A stretch of DNA of 64,000 bases. It comes from Eunapius fragilis. Lineage: Eukaryota; Porifera; Demospongiae; Spongillida; Spongillidae. The first letter of the stretch is position 1, and the number at the start of each line of letters is the position of its first letter. The stretch is from the NCBI GenBank assembly GCA_963681505.1, contig OY811985.1, positions 248,001 to 312,000 on the forward strand, in the 5' to 3' direction. Position numbers and translations under genes: made by a program. Shown here in pieces: positions 46,871-59,034 of this stretch. The notes below the pieces were generated by a model, which saw only the letters and a list, made by a program, of their open reading frames with translations, had not been told where the DNA came from and searched no databases.

Positions 46871-49800
46871 GCCGCGCGTGTGCGTGCGTGTGCGTGCGTG
46901 TGCGTGCGTGTGTATAGTTTAAAAATAAAACTTACGTAAGGTTAATCTATGATGTGTGGTGTGTGCACTTGCGTGAGCATGTAATACTACTGAGTATTTA
47001 TTCAATTTATTGGTCTGCCAGCTTTTCCTGCAGCGGCCTCCCTAGGTGACTTGCACGTTCCCGCGCTGTGAGACGTTTTATCTTCAAATATACACAGCTT
47101 GTACTGTATGTTCCTCGTCCGATGGGGCTGGGGCCGAGGTACGTCCGAACGATGTGACGTATACGATTATTTCTATCAACCCGAGCAAGTTCAGAGTCAT
47201 CCTCCGATGGTCCATGTACAACACAGGTGCGCATGCATATATTCGTACATTGTGTGCCAGTTAGTTCTTTTTTTTTTTCGAGTGATCAATTTGTTTCCGT
47301 CAGGGAATACATTGAATTGTCATGAATACAAATTTCGAATAACTTAATTAGCAAATAGCCAGAGATGTGAAGATACTAAAACTGGCCAGAACCATAGAAG
47401 CACTCTTTATTGCAGTAAACAATCACACCCACTGCCCCCTTATTACGGAGCTGTTAAGAATGCAATGCTTTATAACTCAGGATTGAAATTAATTAACTGC
47501 TTGATTTCATATGTCATCGTAGTACTAACAAATGTAAGTGGTTAAATAATTGTATCAAAACCCTCATAAATGAAAATATTCAAAGCCCTCTATTAACAAG
47601 CTATTCAAGGTTACGGTTAGAGATAATTGAAAGTTATTCTGCAAATCATGTCATTAATTAAAATTTGCTTTACATTATTGTGTCAAATTAGTTAATTGGA
47701 ATTTAACTTTTGAACTGTTAATTGTAATAATGTGGTTTGTATTTAACTAAACGTGGTTGTTGTATTTATTTGGATTGACAATCCTATTAAAGAATTATAT
47801 TCATATAAAAGCGTTGTGCTCTTTCGCAAACACCCTGTATTATATTGGCATGTGTATTATTAGTGAACATTTTAAAAAAGTTTTGATGTCAGAGTTAGTT
47901 TTCTTTAAAATGCTTTACATTGGCAAGTTTGAAGAGAAAAGAATAACACTTAGAGATTACACAGCTACATAACAGCTGTATAGACGAGTTGCAAATTATT
48001 GATTTTGTGGAGCGTGACAGTTTTTTGGAAGCACATGAAAGAACGAGGGCTTGTGACAAGAAGCGCTACAGAAATGATCCTTGAAGTTAGATTAGCTTAC
48101 AAAATGGCAGAAAAAAATGTACGATACAAGATAATAAAATATTAAATTGGGGGATGTAGAATTTTGTTGCAATAAAAAGTAAGGAAACCGAGAATTAATA
48201 TATAAAAACCAACAGTTAGCAATGTGCTAAAAGTGGATATTTTTATATCTTAATAATTGCATAATTCCAAAATTCCTTGTTTCATTATTTTTGCTCAATT
48301 GCTGCATACATGTACAACAAATCCTACTTCTCCATTTCCATTTTTATATCTTGTAATTACATCTCATTAATTAATTGATGCATTATGAAGAAGGAAGCAT
48401 GTTATCTCAGCAAATGCTTTCTCTTCTTCTAGTTAGACTCACCAGCTTTGGAGTAAGGGTGTTTGAGGAGCACTACGAAGGAAATGTACAAACATCAGAC
48501 ACCTTACTTTTCTGTTTATGCCTGGTACAAGTGCGACCATCTTTGGCTTGCTCACATTATTAATCTCTTCCAGGATAAGGATACCTACACATTTGAGTTT
48601 GAGGAATCTTACTTGAAATGCAAACAATATGCAAAGATAAGGGTGGAGGTGTGGCCAAGCCCCTCCCACCTCACATTGTTATGTACTGTTGCAGGTCATC
48701 AGTGAACCATACGTGGAGCTGTACATCGATAGCAACAGGGCAACTACACGCTTCACATGTCCATCACAGTGCTCTGATATCCCTACTTTTAACCCCGTTG
48801 GCTGTAACTATCGATACAGTGACCCAGTTGTGAACGTTCGTTCGATGAGCTATGGAGAAGGGAACGATACTACGCTCGCTTACATCTCCTGGTCTCCTGT
48901 TCTTCAGTACCATCTCCCTTCTTCCCACTACTTTGTAATGATGTCCCCTCAGTCTGATGCAGCCATGTGTGTCAACACAGCCTCAGCAATCTGCTTGATG
49001 ACCAATGGCACAGTTAAGTCACCAGTGGTGTGCACACATCATGTTGATTGTTACCTCTCTGCAGTCGTTGATAATTGGACCTCTCAACTCATCTCTTGCC
49101 TATCAGCTGGTGGTAAGTCATGTCTAACAGTAGTTGTGGAGTAACCACGTGTGTGTACTGCCAAGGTCCAGCTGTATGTCCCATGTTCCAATGGGCCCTG
49201 CACCAACGGGAGCATCATGACCATCATTCCACCTGTGCCCCCACTTCTCACCTCATCGACTACCTCAGTGGTCCCTGGGTCTACTGTGGCACCCCAAGGC
49301 CTGTATGGCTCCACCGCGGGTGGCAGTGTGGAGGCAGCAGTGATAGTGTTGCCTGTGGTGGTGGTGGTGATGGTGGGAATTAGTGTAGGTGCGGGGGTGT
49401 TGATTGTCTGCAGGTGGAGAAGGATTGGACATAAAGCTTTGCAAGAGACTGATGGTGCTACACCTCCCCATAGCACTACACCTAACGATGGTGCTACACC
49501 TCCCCATAGCTCTACACCTAATGATGTTGCTACACCTCCTCATAGCACTATACCTAATGATGGTGCTATACCTCCTCATTGTACCAGATCTTGTAACAAT
49601 GGTGCTACACCTCCCAATATTGCTACACCTAATGATGGTGCTACACCTCCCAATATTGTTACACCTAATGATGGTGCTACACCTCCCAATATTGTTACAC
49701 CTAATGATGGTGCTACACCTCCTAATCAGACCACACCTTGCAACAATGGTGTTACTGACACTGGCTTATGTCGAAGTCTCAGGATTTTTGTTGCCTATTC

Positions 49801-50290
49801 ATCCTCCAGTTTACCAGAGGAAAGAAAAGTAATTCTACACTACTTGGTCCACCTATTGGAGAGCAAGCATCAAGTAAAAGTATGCTGGCATGAGATCATC
49901 ATGACACAAAGGAGGGGATTCTTTCCATACATGTTGGAACATGAAATCCACCTATCTTCACTGGTGCTGTGTGTTTGCAACAAAGCCTTTTATGATGAAT
50001 GGACTGGAAGTATTCCTCCTCCCCAGGCCTCCTCAGTTACGTACATCAAGTCCCTCCTTGCTGCTGACCTCCAACTTGGTGTGGATATATCACTGAGGTA
50101 TGCAGTGGTTCTCTTGAAGAAGAGAGATGTCCAGTTCATACCAACCGACTATATGAACCGTTGCACACAGTTTAATGTAACTGATATAGAAAGCATTGCA
50201 CACTTCATTGAGGATATGAACGACTTAAGTAATTATAGAAATCCACCCACACACAAAATTGAATCATATGTACACCTGGTGGTTAGGTAA
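46579..50290 (+). CDS. R6: SEFIR receptor, duplicate of R4 with damaged start
   Basis: Exons matching R4 end at or span: up to 46714, 46766-46796, 47022-47045, 47098-47226, 48433-48524, 48574-48648, 48695-49012, 49065-49112, 49166-50290. Domains are as in R4: Val-rich TM, about eight DGATPP-type repeats, and SEFIR with VLCVCNKAFYDEW. Oddities: relative to R4, two bases are missing just after the ATG (aaaacttgggaag becomes aaaactttaag). The ATG is therefore out of frame and a TAA lies in frame just upstream of VVWLG. Near the end one base is missing, replacing the R4 C terminus (EGMNRLK) by a longer tail ending HLVVR. All internal exons and splice sites are intact. Either a very young pseudogene, a gene using another first exon, or sequence error. 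Confidence 0.72.
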
Positions 50291-51003
50291 CTAGCATGTA
50301 GCAAGATTATTCATTTTGTGTAATGATTGTCTTCCAATTGTAGTATTGTGTATTGAATTCATACCACATAACTTGGAAACAACTACTGAAAAGGGTGCGA
50401 CAACACTTTAAAAGCCTTATATTTGATGCTGTTGCACCATAACACACCACAAATATGGGACCATGAGGAATAAGGTGATAGGTGTTTATTGTTTTTTCTT
50501 TACAGTTCCTAATTGTTATTGATAATAGTCAGTTAAGAATATTATGTTGTTGTCATGGGGGTACATTAAAATATGGCAACTACTGGATAATGCATAGGGT
50601 AAGTAAAGTCAATGCAATAAACTAAGGGTGACATCATGAAATAACTAAGGGTGACATGTAATAACTAAGGGTGACATCCTAAGGGTGACATCATGTCCCA
50701 TATAGCTATTGTTTTATGCAATCGGTAGTCTCTTCCCCAGCAATAGCAGCGGTAGAGATGGTCAAATTGTGAGTGTGTGTGTGCGTGTGTGTGTGTGCGC
50801 GCCGGCGCACGTGCTCATATGTGTATGCATTACATCTAGTCCGACTCTTTTTCAGTGCCTAATTCTTAGAACCAACACTGCTTTTTAATGTAAATTAAAT
50901 CATCCTGACAATGATAATTTTGTGACCGGCCGGAACAAAACCGTCGCGCCAGATAAACTGATCGCGCGCATGCGCCGGCTTATTCTCCGCAATCTAATAT
51001 ATC
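50291..51003. other. R6-R7 intergenic
   Basis: Near copy of 43051-43858 with a shorter GT tract; no gene seen. Confidence 0.5.
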
Positions 51004-53251
51004 ATGATCGGTTGGATAGTAGCGGGTCTGGTGTGCTTCGCTAGTCTGCGTATCACCCACCAACTAGCCCTCCAATGCTATGCTCCGACGTGTGCAGCTA
51101 CCACCACCTCCTGTGGAGACATGTATCCTTACTGGACTGAGATGGTGAATTGATCCGCGAAGCCATAAAGGTTCATCACACTTTCCTTCTCTTTCAGACT
51201 CGCTGCTTCCCAACAGTTATCCCTAATCCCAGTAAGTGTTTCGCATTAAATCTGCTTCTGGTGACTGCTTCACGTTGTTTCCCTCTCCAGAGACCACCGC
51301 CTCATCTAGCGAAGGTAACGTTACCGAATCTTTTAACTGAGCATCTCACTATCGTGCGTTCGTTTGTTCGAAACAGACTGTGTATCAAATGCGGCCCAAA
51401 GTAAACCACCCGCGAGGGCAGCTCCAGTTAATGTAAGCTACACTTTGACGTCCAAAGATCCCATGACGTTCGAAGTGGGGGTGAGGTGGTCTATGAATGT
51501 CACTGGTGAGTCTAATCCGACCGAGAGAAAAATTAATTTATAACGTTACATCTTTCGTAGATGGATTGACAGGTTTTAACGTTCGGGTGTGCAGTGAGTA
51601 TACCCTAGCGTCTTCACCCGGTGATACAGCGGTGGAAGAGTACCCTATTCTTTGTTTATATCTGGTAACGGAGTCACGCGATATCTGCTGGACACTTCTG
51701 TAACTTCCTTCCCACAGGACAGGTACACCTATCAGCTTAGAATTGATGTACCATACACAAAGCAGCCAGAGGCTAGAATTAAGGTTGAGGTAAGCAGTGT
51801 GGAAGGGGTGGTGGTACTAACGTTTTCCAGATCAGTAGTCTTACTCAGTGCACTGTGGTACCCTCATATCATTGCAGTATTTCCTTTCAGATCACTAGCC
51901 TACCTTATAACAGCACTGCTGTTGCAAACACCAGAGTAGTGACATTTCCCTGTCCTGCATCATGCATGGACATTTTGGGCTCTTACCCAACTGCCTGTTA
52001 TTCACCAAGATACAATGCACCAAATATAACAGTCCAGCCATCTCGTCTCTTTGACAAACGTGGAGGATTGACTGGAGAGATGGAGGTTAACGTAACGTGG
52101 TCCTCAGGTATCCCGGGATCCAGGTACCCAGCCCCTACTCAGTACTTTGTGATGGTGGCTCTCAGCACAGCTGCCATTAGCTGCCAAAATAAAGCAACAA
52201 CCTCATGTTTTATAACTAACGAAACAGTGAGTCTCCATTTCTTCTCCCTCCCTTACTAACTCCACTTTCTCCTTTTCATTTCAGTCTGTTGTGTTGAGGC
52301 CTCTCAATGTATCCTTGACGTACCAAGTAGTTGTAAGTTTAACCATCCAGCCAATGAACATTCCATCTCATGCACCATCATCAAACTGATGCACGCCTTT
52401 CACAGGTCCAAAGTTACACTCCGTGTTCAAATGGACCTTGCAGCTATCCATCAAGACCAAAGCTAATGAAGATTGGATCCCCAGCCCCCCCCCAGCCCTC
52501 CTCCTACCCCTTCCCCCTACGCACCCCATCACCACCATTGTTCTCAAGTTCACCTGCTATTTCATCTTGGTCACAAGATGGTCACATCAGTAGTGTGGTC
52601 CTGCCTGTCTCAGTGATTACAGTGGTGGTGGTGGTGGTGGTGGTAGTGGTGGTGGTGGTGGTGGTGGTAGTGCTGGGCGTGGTGTTTAAGTGCCAACGCC
52701 GAAAACCCCATGTTCTTTCTATCATTAACCCTTTGGTTTCTGATCAAGATGGGTTCAAAGCTGTTAACCTCATGCCACACCGTAAAAAATGTGTGTTTGT
52801 GTCTTACTCAGCTCACAGCAAGTCAGAGGAGAAAGCTACAATGATGCAATCCCTTATCCAAAGGCTCAGTAGTTACTATGGAATTCATGTTTCGTCACAT
52901 GACTTCTTGGTACAGAGGGGAATGTGGGCGTACACCTTGGAGCATGAGATCAGCCAATCCTCTGTGGTCCTGTGTGTTTGCAATAAAGCCTTTTATGATG
53001 AATGGACTGGAAGTATTCCTCCTCCCCAGACCTCCACAGTTGCGTACATCAAATCCCTCCTTGCAGCTGACCTTCAACATGGCATGGACATATCAAAATA
53101 TGCAGTGGTGCTCCTGGAGAATGAAGATGTCCAGTTCATACCAACCATGTACATGAACAGCTGCAAACAGTTCCACATACAGGACATTGAAAGCATAGTG
53201 CGCTTTATTCAGTCTGAGAACAGCCTACAGCCACAGTTGGCAACTGTTTAG
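51004..53251 (+). CDS. R7: SEFIR receptor with polyvaline transmembrane segment
   Basis: Exons 51004-51144, 51198-51231, 51291-51314, 51377-51505, 51561-51664, 51718-51789, 51891-52226, 52285-52332 and 52406-53251 give 577 aa. The signal peptide and Cys pattern are as in R5. FnIII-like units are VGVRWSMNVTG and MEVNVTWSSGIPG. Exon 9 starts VQSYTPCSNGPCSYPS, like R3 and R5, but then continues through a Pro/Ser stalk. The TM (about 359-390) contains 17 consecutive Val coded by a GTG repeat. The SEFIR domain (about 424-570) has CVFVSYSAHSKSEEKATMM, SHDFLVQRGMW, VVLCVCNKAFYDEW and FHIQDIESIVRFI. This is the complete signalling version of the R3/R5 ectodomain type. Confidence 0.86.
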
Positions 53252-53944
53252 TTCTGTGTGCTTTCTTGTATCTCTGTTTAACCCTCTGCGTTCTAATGTG
53301 TTTAACTCTCTGTGTTTTAATAGCACATGATGCTATGCTGCTGCACACCTAGCTGACCAGTCATGTCCATGCATCCAGTATATCCCAGTATATCCCCATT
53401 GGATGTATGTATTATGTTTCAACTTGCAAAGTATCCAAAATTGTGAGAGTTGGGCCTAAAAGTGGGAGTGTATTGAGGTTAGAGATTACCACAGACTGAG
53501 GGGAGGTGGGCATAAATTGGAGCTAAGAGATGAGGGAAGGTGGGCACACATTAGAGCTAAAGTCAATCCCCACAAACAGGTGTGTGTGATGACTTAAACT
53601 GAAGACCACTGTGTGTATCTGTTTACCTAAACTGAAGCCGTTCGGGGGATTCTGTTTTGTTCAGATATCTGTGCCACATTGAAAGGCTCTTGCGTACATG
53701 TTTTGCATCACTCATAATAGGCAGCATCATTGAAACCATCATGTGGCAGTATGTTTGGATGTGACCCATCCCAAGGTTGCCAGTGATGTTTATTTAGTCA
53801 CAGTTTGTTTAAACACCCCACCCCCTTCTGTTGTATCTGATCTAACCTATCAATGGATTACGTTGTCCCTCACAAGTGGAAGTTTACTAAACATGTTGAT
53901 CAGGCTTCTACTGTATATGATATTATGCCATCAAATTATGTAGG

Positions 53945-54125
53945 ATGATGGCAGGAGAGCTACAAAGGTGGTAGGAGATGTGCAAAGGTGGCAGGAGATA
54001 TCCAAAGGTGGCAGGAGATATGCAAAGGTGGCACGAGATATGCAAAGGTGCAGGAGATTGCAAAGGTGGCAGGAGATATACAAAGGTGGCAGGAGAGATT
54101 CATAGGTATGCAGAGGTGGCAGGAG
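53945..54125. repeat. Irregular tandem repeat, about 19-20-bp unit
   Basis: About eight copies of caaaggtggcaggagatat-type units. Confidence 0.8.
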
Positions 54126-54682
54126 ATCTTTTACGTCATTGGTGACGGAAGAATGGACGGAGATAGACGGAAATATACGAAAAGTAAACGCTGCCTTACA
54201 TATACCGTAAATTATCCGCCCGGCCCCCATCGAATAAAAAATGGCTTGTATTTAAACGTGTAAGAGCGAACGCTTATAAGTACCTATTTTTCGTAGGAGT
54301 ACAGAAGTTTTTTTTTAATGGGGGCTACTTGTATATATAGCGGCAAAATTACAACGCGAACCTACTTTGCATTATGCCACTGCATGAAAAATACATTTAC
54401 CCAGCCGTTCCGTAAGTGGCTAATTCATTTCTATTCTGGTTTATATAACTCGTGCCGTGGGAAACCCTTCTGAAGGTGCAGTCGAGGGATGGCAACATAA
54501 GGGGATAGAATTCACCACTGTATACAATATCACCCCCGCCCTACAGCATGATAGGACGGTTTGTGTGTTGGTTCTTTTGTCGCCGCCACAACAACGCAGC
54601 CTCAGCTATGAGTGATTATTGGCACGATGAATATACTTACAAATATCGAGATGATATAGACGATATCATATCGCGGCAGCAC

Positions 54683-54683
<1 letters not shown>

Positions 54684-54744
<61 letters not shown>

Positions 54745-54785
54745 TGTGTGTGCGTGCGTGCGTGTGTGTGTGTGCGTGTGCGCAC
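54684..54785. repeat. (GT)n microsatellite
   Basis: Mostly uninterrupted GT with a few gcgt variants at the right end. Confidence 0.9.
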
Positions 54786-57700
54786 AATTTGACTTATGCC
54801 TTGCATATAATGGCTGTACATAGCACTTGTATTGATTCTTTTAGCTTTCTACCAGTTGGTGTACAAAACAGGTTTGAAGAGGAAAATGTGGATGGTTAAA
54901 TTCATCACGTCAGCGTCAAGGAACATGTAGCATGCAGGCATTTTCTCAATGGCACAAAATGAGCAGGTGCAAGACCCCGTCGATAAAACAGTGGGCGGAC
55001 ATTAAGGCGAAGCTATTGCTTTTGTGTGCTTTGGATGGTTCCCAGAATGTATATTAGTGCCCACGTTGATTCCTTTACATCTTTTTGTCTATAGTCTATA
55101 ATTAGAGATATAAAGTATATAGATTATCTAAGTTTGTCCAATCTTCTCTGCTCCAACCTCCTCTATATTCCAGCTACTGGCACATACTTAGCTGCAAGTG
55201 AACGGCATGCACATTATTTGAACTGCCATCATCTGCAAGCCTAGTTTCAAGTTCAAGTGATGCATAGAAGCGATTCCACAGTGCACCTGCACTTAGTGCT
55301 GAGTCGAATATTTGAAGAGCGAAATGCATTCCAACTGGTTATAAAATTGTCCACAGTAAAACATTATAGATTCGAAAAAATTTCACATCCTATAGGTCCC
55401 CTGTAGGTCCTAAGGTCCTATGGGAATTTTGCATGTTTTTTTTTTCTTTCTTCATTTTCTTTGTCCTGCTGCAATAAATCTAGCTGAACTACTGCGGAGG
55501 CTAACCTAACAGAAAACATACTCGCAAAAGGAATCTTGATCTATTAATCAGCTGTTTCTTACTGTAATGAAATCTTGACCTCTCTGTCCATATATACGCT
55601 TTGGCATTCGGAATCAGCTGTATCAAATTATTTTCTCTATAATATGGGGTGTGCTTTTATACTGAGACTGATAGCATGCCTTCTGCTGACCACGTTCGTG
55701 GTACTTTGCCACATGCTTGCTTATAAATATCTCTCTTCTGCTATCATTGATGCTAGTGAAGTGTTCCATCTGTCCTCACTTGCAGTGCACTTGGAGTAAG
55801 TATCTTTATCACAAATGGTCATCGACATCTCGTCACCCTCATGCACTATCACCATACACTGATTTTCAACATTACTGGTATCATCATCATGATCATCATC
55901 GGTATCATGAATATACGTACATGTATCACGTGCAGCTTAGTCATCGATGTTTTAATTTTAATCTCTTCCGTTCCGGGGTATACCCGTAATTACGGGGTAT
56001 ACCACGAAGAACGGACAATTCATGCGTATAAATATTCCATTATAAGATATATTCTGTAAATTTTCAGTCTTTTGGGACAATATGCTGCACTGCCTTAAAA
56101 ATCCCTGTTTTTTTTAAACACCGGGTTTACGTAAGACGCGGGGAAATTTTGGTAAAAATAAACCATTCATAATTTCTCCTTTCAGTCAGTGCCCACTTTT
56201 TCTTACAGCCCATTCACAGTGCATCAGTATGGATGTGTAAGAAGCGTAAGGCTACCAATCGCGGTAACGCGCCAACCACCTGAGCACCTCATTAACGTTT
56301 TACCGGTGGCCACAGTTTTCAAGATCACTATATTCTTTGAACTAGTTTGCCAGCGCTTGGAACATTTTATTGGTATCTCAAAAGGGTATACAAGAGTGAA
56401 GATCAATCCAGGAGCTGCCATTAGCGAATCCTCGGCACCGTCGAGAAGCCATTAAAGAGCAATGAATGTAATTACATGCCTAATTGGCATACATGTAAGA
56501 AGTAATTGTATACCTTATAATACAGCAATTCAGAAATATTTTCACTTAGCTGGGATGTAATTTGTTGGGTTTTTCATATCGTTGCTGCATCAGTTGATGA
56601 CGCTTCCGAGAACTTCCGAGGAAATGCTTTTTATAATATCATCAATAAGACGGCTTGCATAGGTCTGGGAGTAAGCCTAGAAAAAAAACTGCACCAGTTA
56701 CGACCCATTTCCGGGGTACGGTAGTCCGACTTTAGAGGGCTCAGAAGATTCTTTCTTTAAGTTGTAAATATGCTCTAGTTATCAAGATGCCTGATATAAT
56801 AGATGGTTCAAACAGGGAATTTTTCATTTTTTGAATTTCCCCAAAATAATCAAGATTTCCCCACGAAATCCGGAATTAAAAATCTCTATGTAGCTTCACT
56901 TCAACGTTAACTATAGACCTTGTTAACTCGGTTAGAACAAAGATTTGTATTTTGTTCTCACACACATGCACGTGTGCACATAGATTAAAGATATTAATAG
57001 TTGTGCCCTGCCGGCTGTTAGCTAATATTCAATTGTTTTGTGGCTATAACTGTTATTGTAACCACCATCTATTCCTTTGATCAGCAACGAAATGATGTTC
57101 AGGGCTTCACGGCTACAAGCACGAAATCGAAAATATTTATTAACATGAACAAGAAAGTTTTACAATGTTTTCATGATTACAAGTGTAGTAAACTTTCACG
57201 TAGCGCTAGTATAAAGCATAAAGTATATCTTTTGACGTATAGCACTAGTATTATTGTATCCATATTTGCTGCAATAGTTTTGCAGTGTCCTAGGACTAAA
57301 TAAATTTACGGGGTATATACCACGTACGGACCTAGCGCCATTCGTTGATGTCATTGCACGATAAATAAAAATAAATGGTTAAGTGCATAAATGGAGCCTT
57401 TGTTCAGCGACTTGAGTCAACCGCGGTGGATTACATCACCGCTGCACGTATAGCGTTGATCTTTCGGGACATAATTACTTGCAATTCGTGCATATATCCC
57501 CATCCCTGAAGGCTCTGGAGACAAGAAGTGGAAGTTAAATACTAGTCAGTACAGAGTGACGGAAAGTAACACCCTGGAACTACGGAAATTTACAGAGATT
57601 CATTACTTGTCTGGTGTTAAAGTCGACGTGCACACGTCAATGTCCTGATATCGGGGTAACCCCGAATAAAATTTTGATCCATTTACAAATAACGATGAGT

Positions 57701-59034
57701 GGAACATCATTATTTACAGCGAATATTTAGAGAAATACCGAATTTCGTAACAAAAATATGTATATGCATGTGTAAAGTTTTATTAGCGCAAACATACCCC
57801 CTTCTTAAAAGAAATGCCGCGTGCGTACTTTGTTTGCGCAAGCGCAGCGTGTATTACAACAATCATTCACCTGATGACCTGGAAATATTCTTAACAGAAC
57901 TAGCCCTGCTACTTATGCGACCTTTATCTTTTACTCTGTAGCGCCATTTTAGTGTTTTTAACATTGTTTTGTGGGCCGATAGCTCTTCTCGGGCTAGAAC
58001 TTAATTATATCGTTGCATGGATATAACAGCTGCAGTTTGAGGCTGACCATCTGACTGACTTTAAAATTGTTACTGTATGTACCCTGGCTGGCCTAAAATA
58101 GGCGTCTAGCACGGTAAAAGCTGTCATAGTTTCCAGAAATCATGTAATTCCTTGGAAAAGAATATTTATTAAGTTAGCCGGTGAATGAATGCATTCTGCG
58201 AAAAATGAGCAGGCCGTGATTTAATTACGCCCACGTATATACATGTACATCATAATTCCTAGCTAGCTAGAAATGAATCCATAAATGGTTTAAAATCATG
58301 GGCGGATACAGGTGCAACCCCACTTTCATATAAGTTCCCCCCCCCCACCTTTTTGTATTCGTCCCTGAAAATAATTTCAGTTCTGCGGAAAGAATTGTTT
58401 CGCGAGAAGATGCCGGCTTTTAATACGAGATGCTCAGTTACTATGAAACCATCAAAGATTTTCCCACGGTAAAAAGATTAGCGCCGGACAGGATCCAATT
58501 TAGGCTCACGGCACCTTCTCCTGCCCGGCTCCTGCGTTGCCACCACTTCTTCTTGCCATAAGAACAAAGTTTTGACTGAAATATATGGCAAGCTAAACTT
58601 CACCCCGACCGAGCATTGCAAAGGCCATTCTAGTTAGATGCCAACCACCAGATAATTTTTTTTTATTTAGCATTACGAAGTGTACATTCCATTATATAAC
58701 TGATTTTGATTCAGTGGTTTGAATAATGGAGTTGAAAACCTTTTTACAAGCTTTTTTCTTGTGACTGATATGTAGATGCTTGTCCGAGTATGTTACATTA
58801 GTGTTCATACAGACTACAACTGATTAATGTCAGCTTATAATTCACCCCGACTGATGATGATATGCATCGATACATGAGCAATCAAAATTGCGATGAGTAA
58901 TGCAGCATGGCTAACACAAAAAGCAAATAAACATTGCGTGAATGAATGTGCAGGGAGAAGGGACGCAGGGGGAATGAAGGAATGGGACAGAAGGGACGCA
59001 GGGGGAATGAAGGGATGTGGGACGCCAAGGTTGG

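Larger units (their letters stand above)
53252..59034. other. Gene-poor interval between R7 and R9
   Basis: No supported gene. Seen: a tandem repeat of aggtggcaggagatatgcaa-like units (53945-54125), a GT microsatellite (54684-54785), and unexplained AT-rich sequence. A frame at 55644-55795 (GCAFILRLIACLLLTTFVV) resembles a signal peptide exon followed by gtaagt, but no continuing exon in phase was found. A frame at 56189-56455 follows a plausible acceptor but matches nothing known. These may be remnants of a decayed receptor copy. Confidence 0.45.

Noticed and set aside
54548..54700. Possible first exon of another receptor ([16 protein letters not shown])
   Set aside because: Basic residues break the hydrophobic run, no Cys pattern or in-phase following exon is seen, and it runs into a GT microsatellite.
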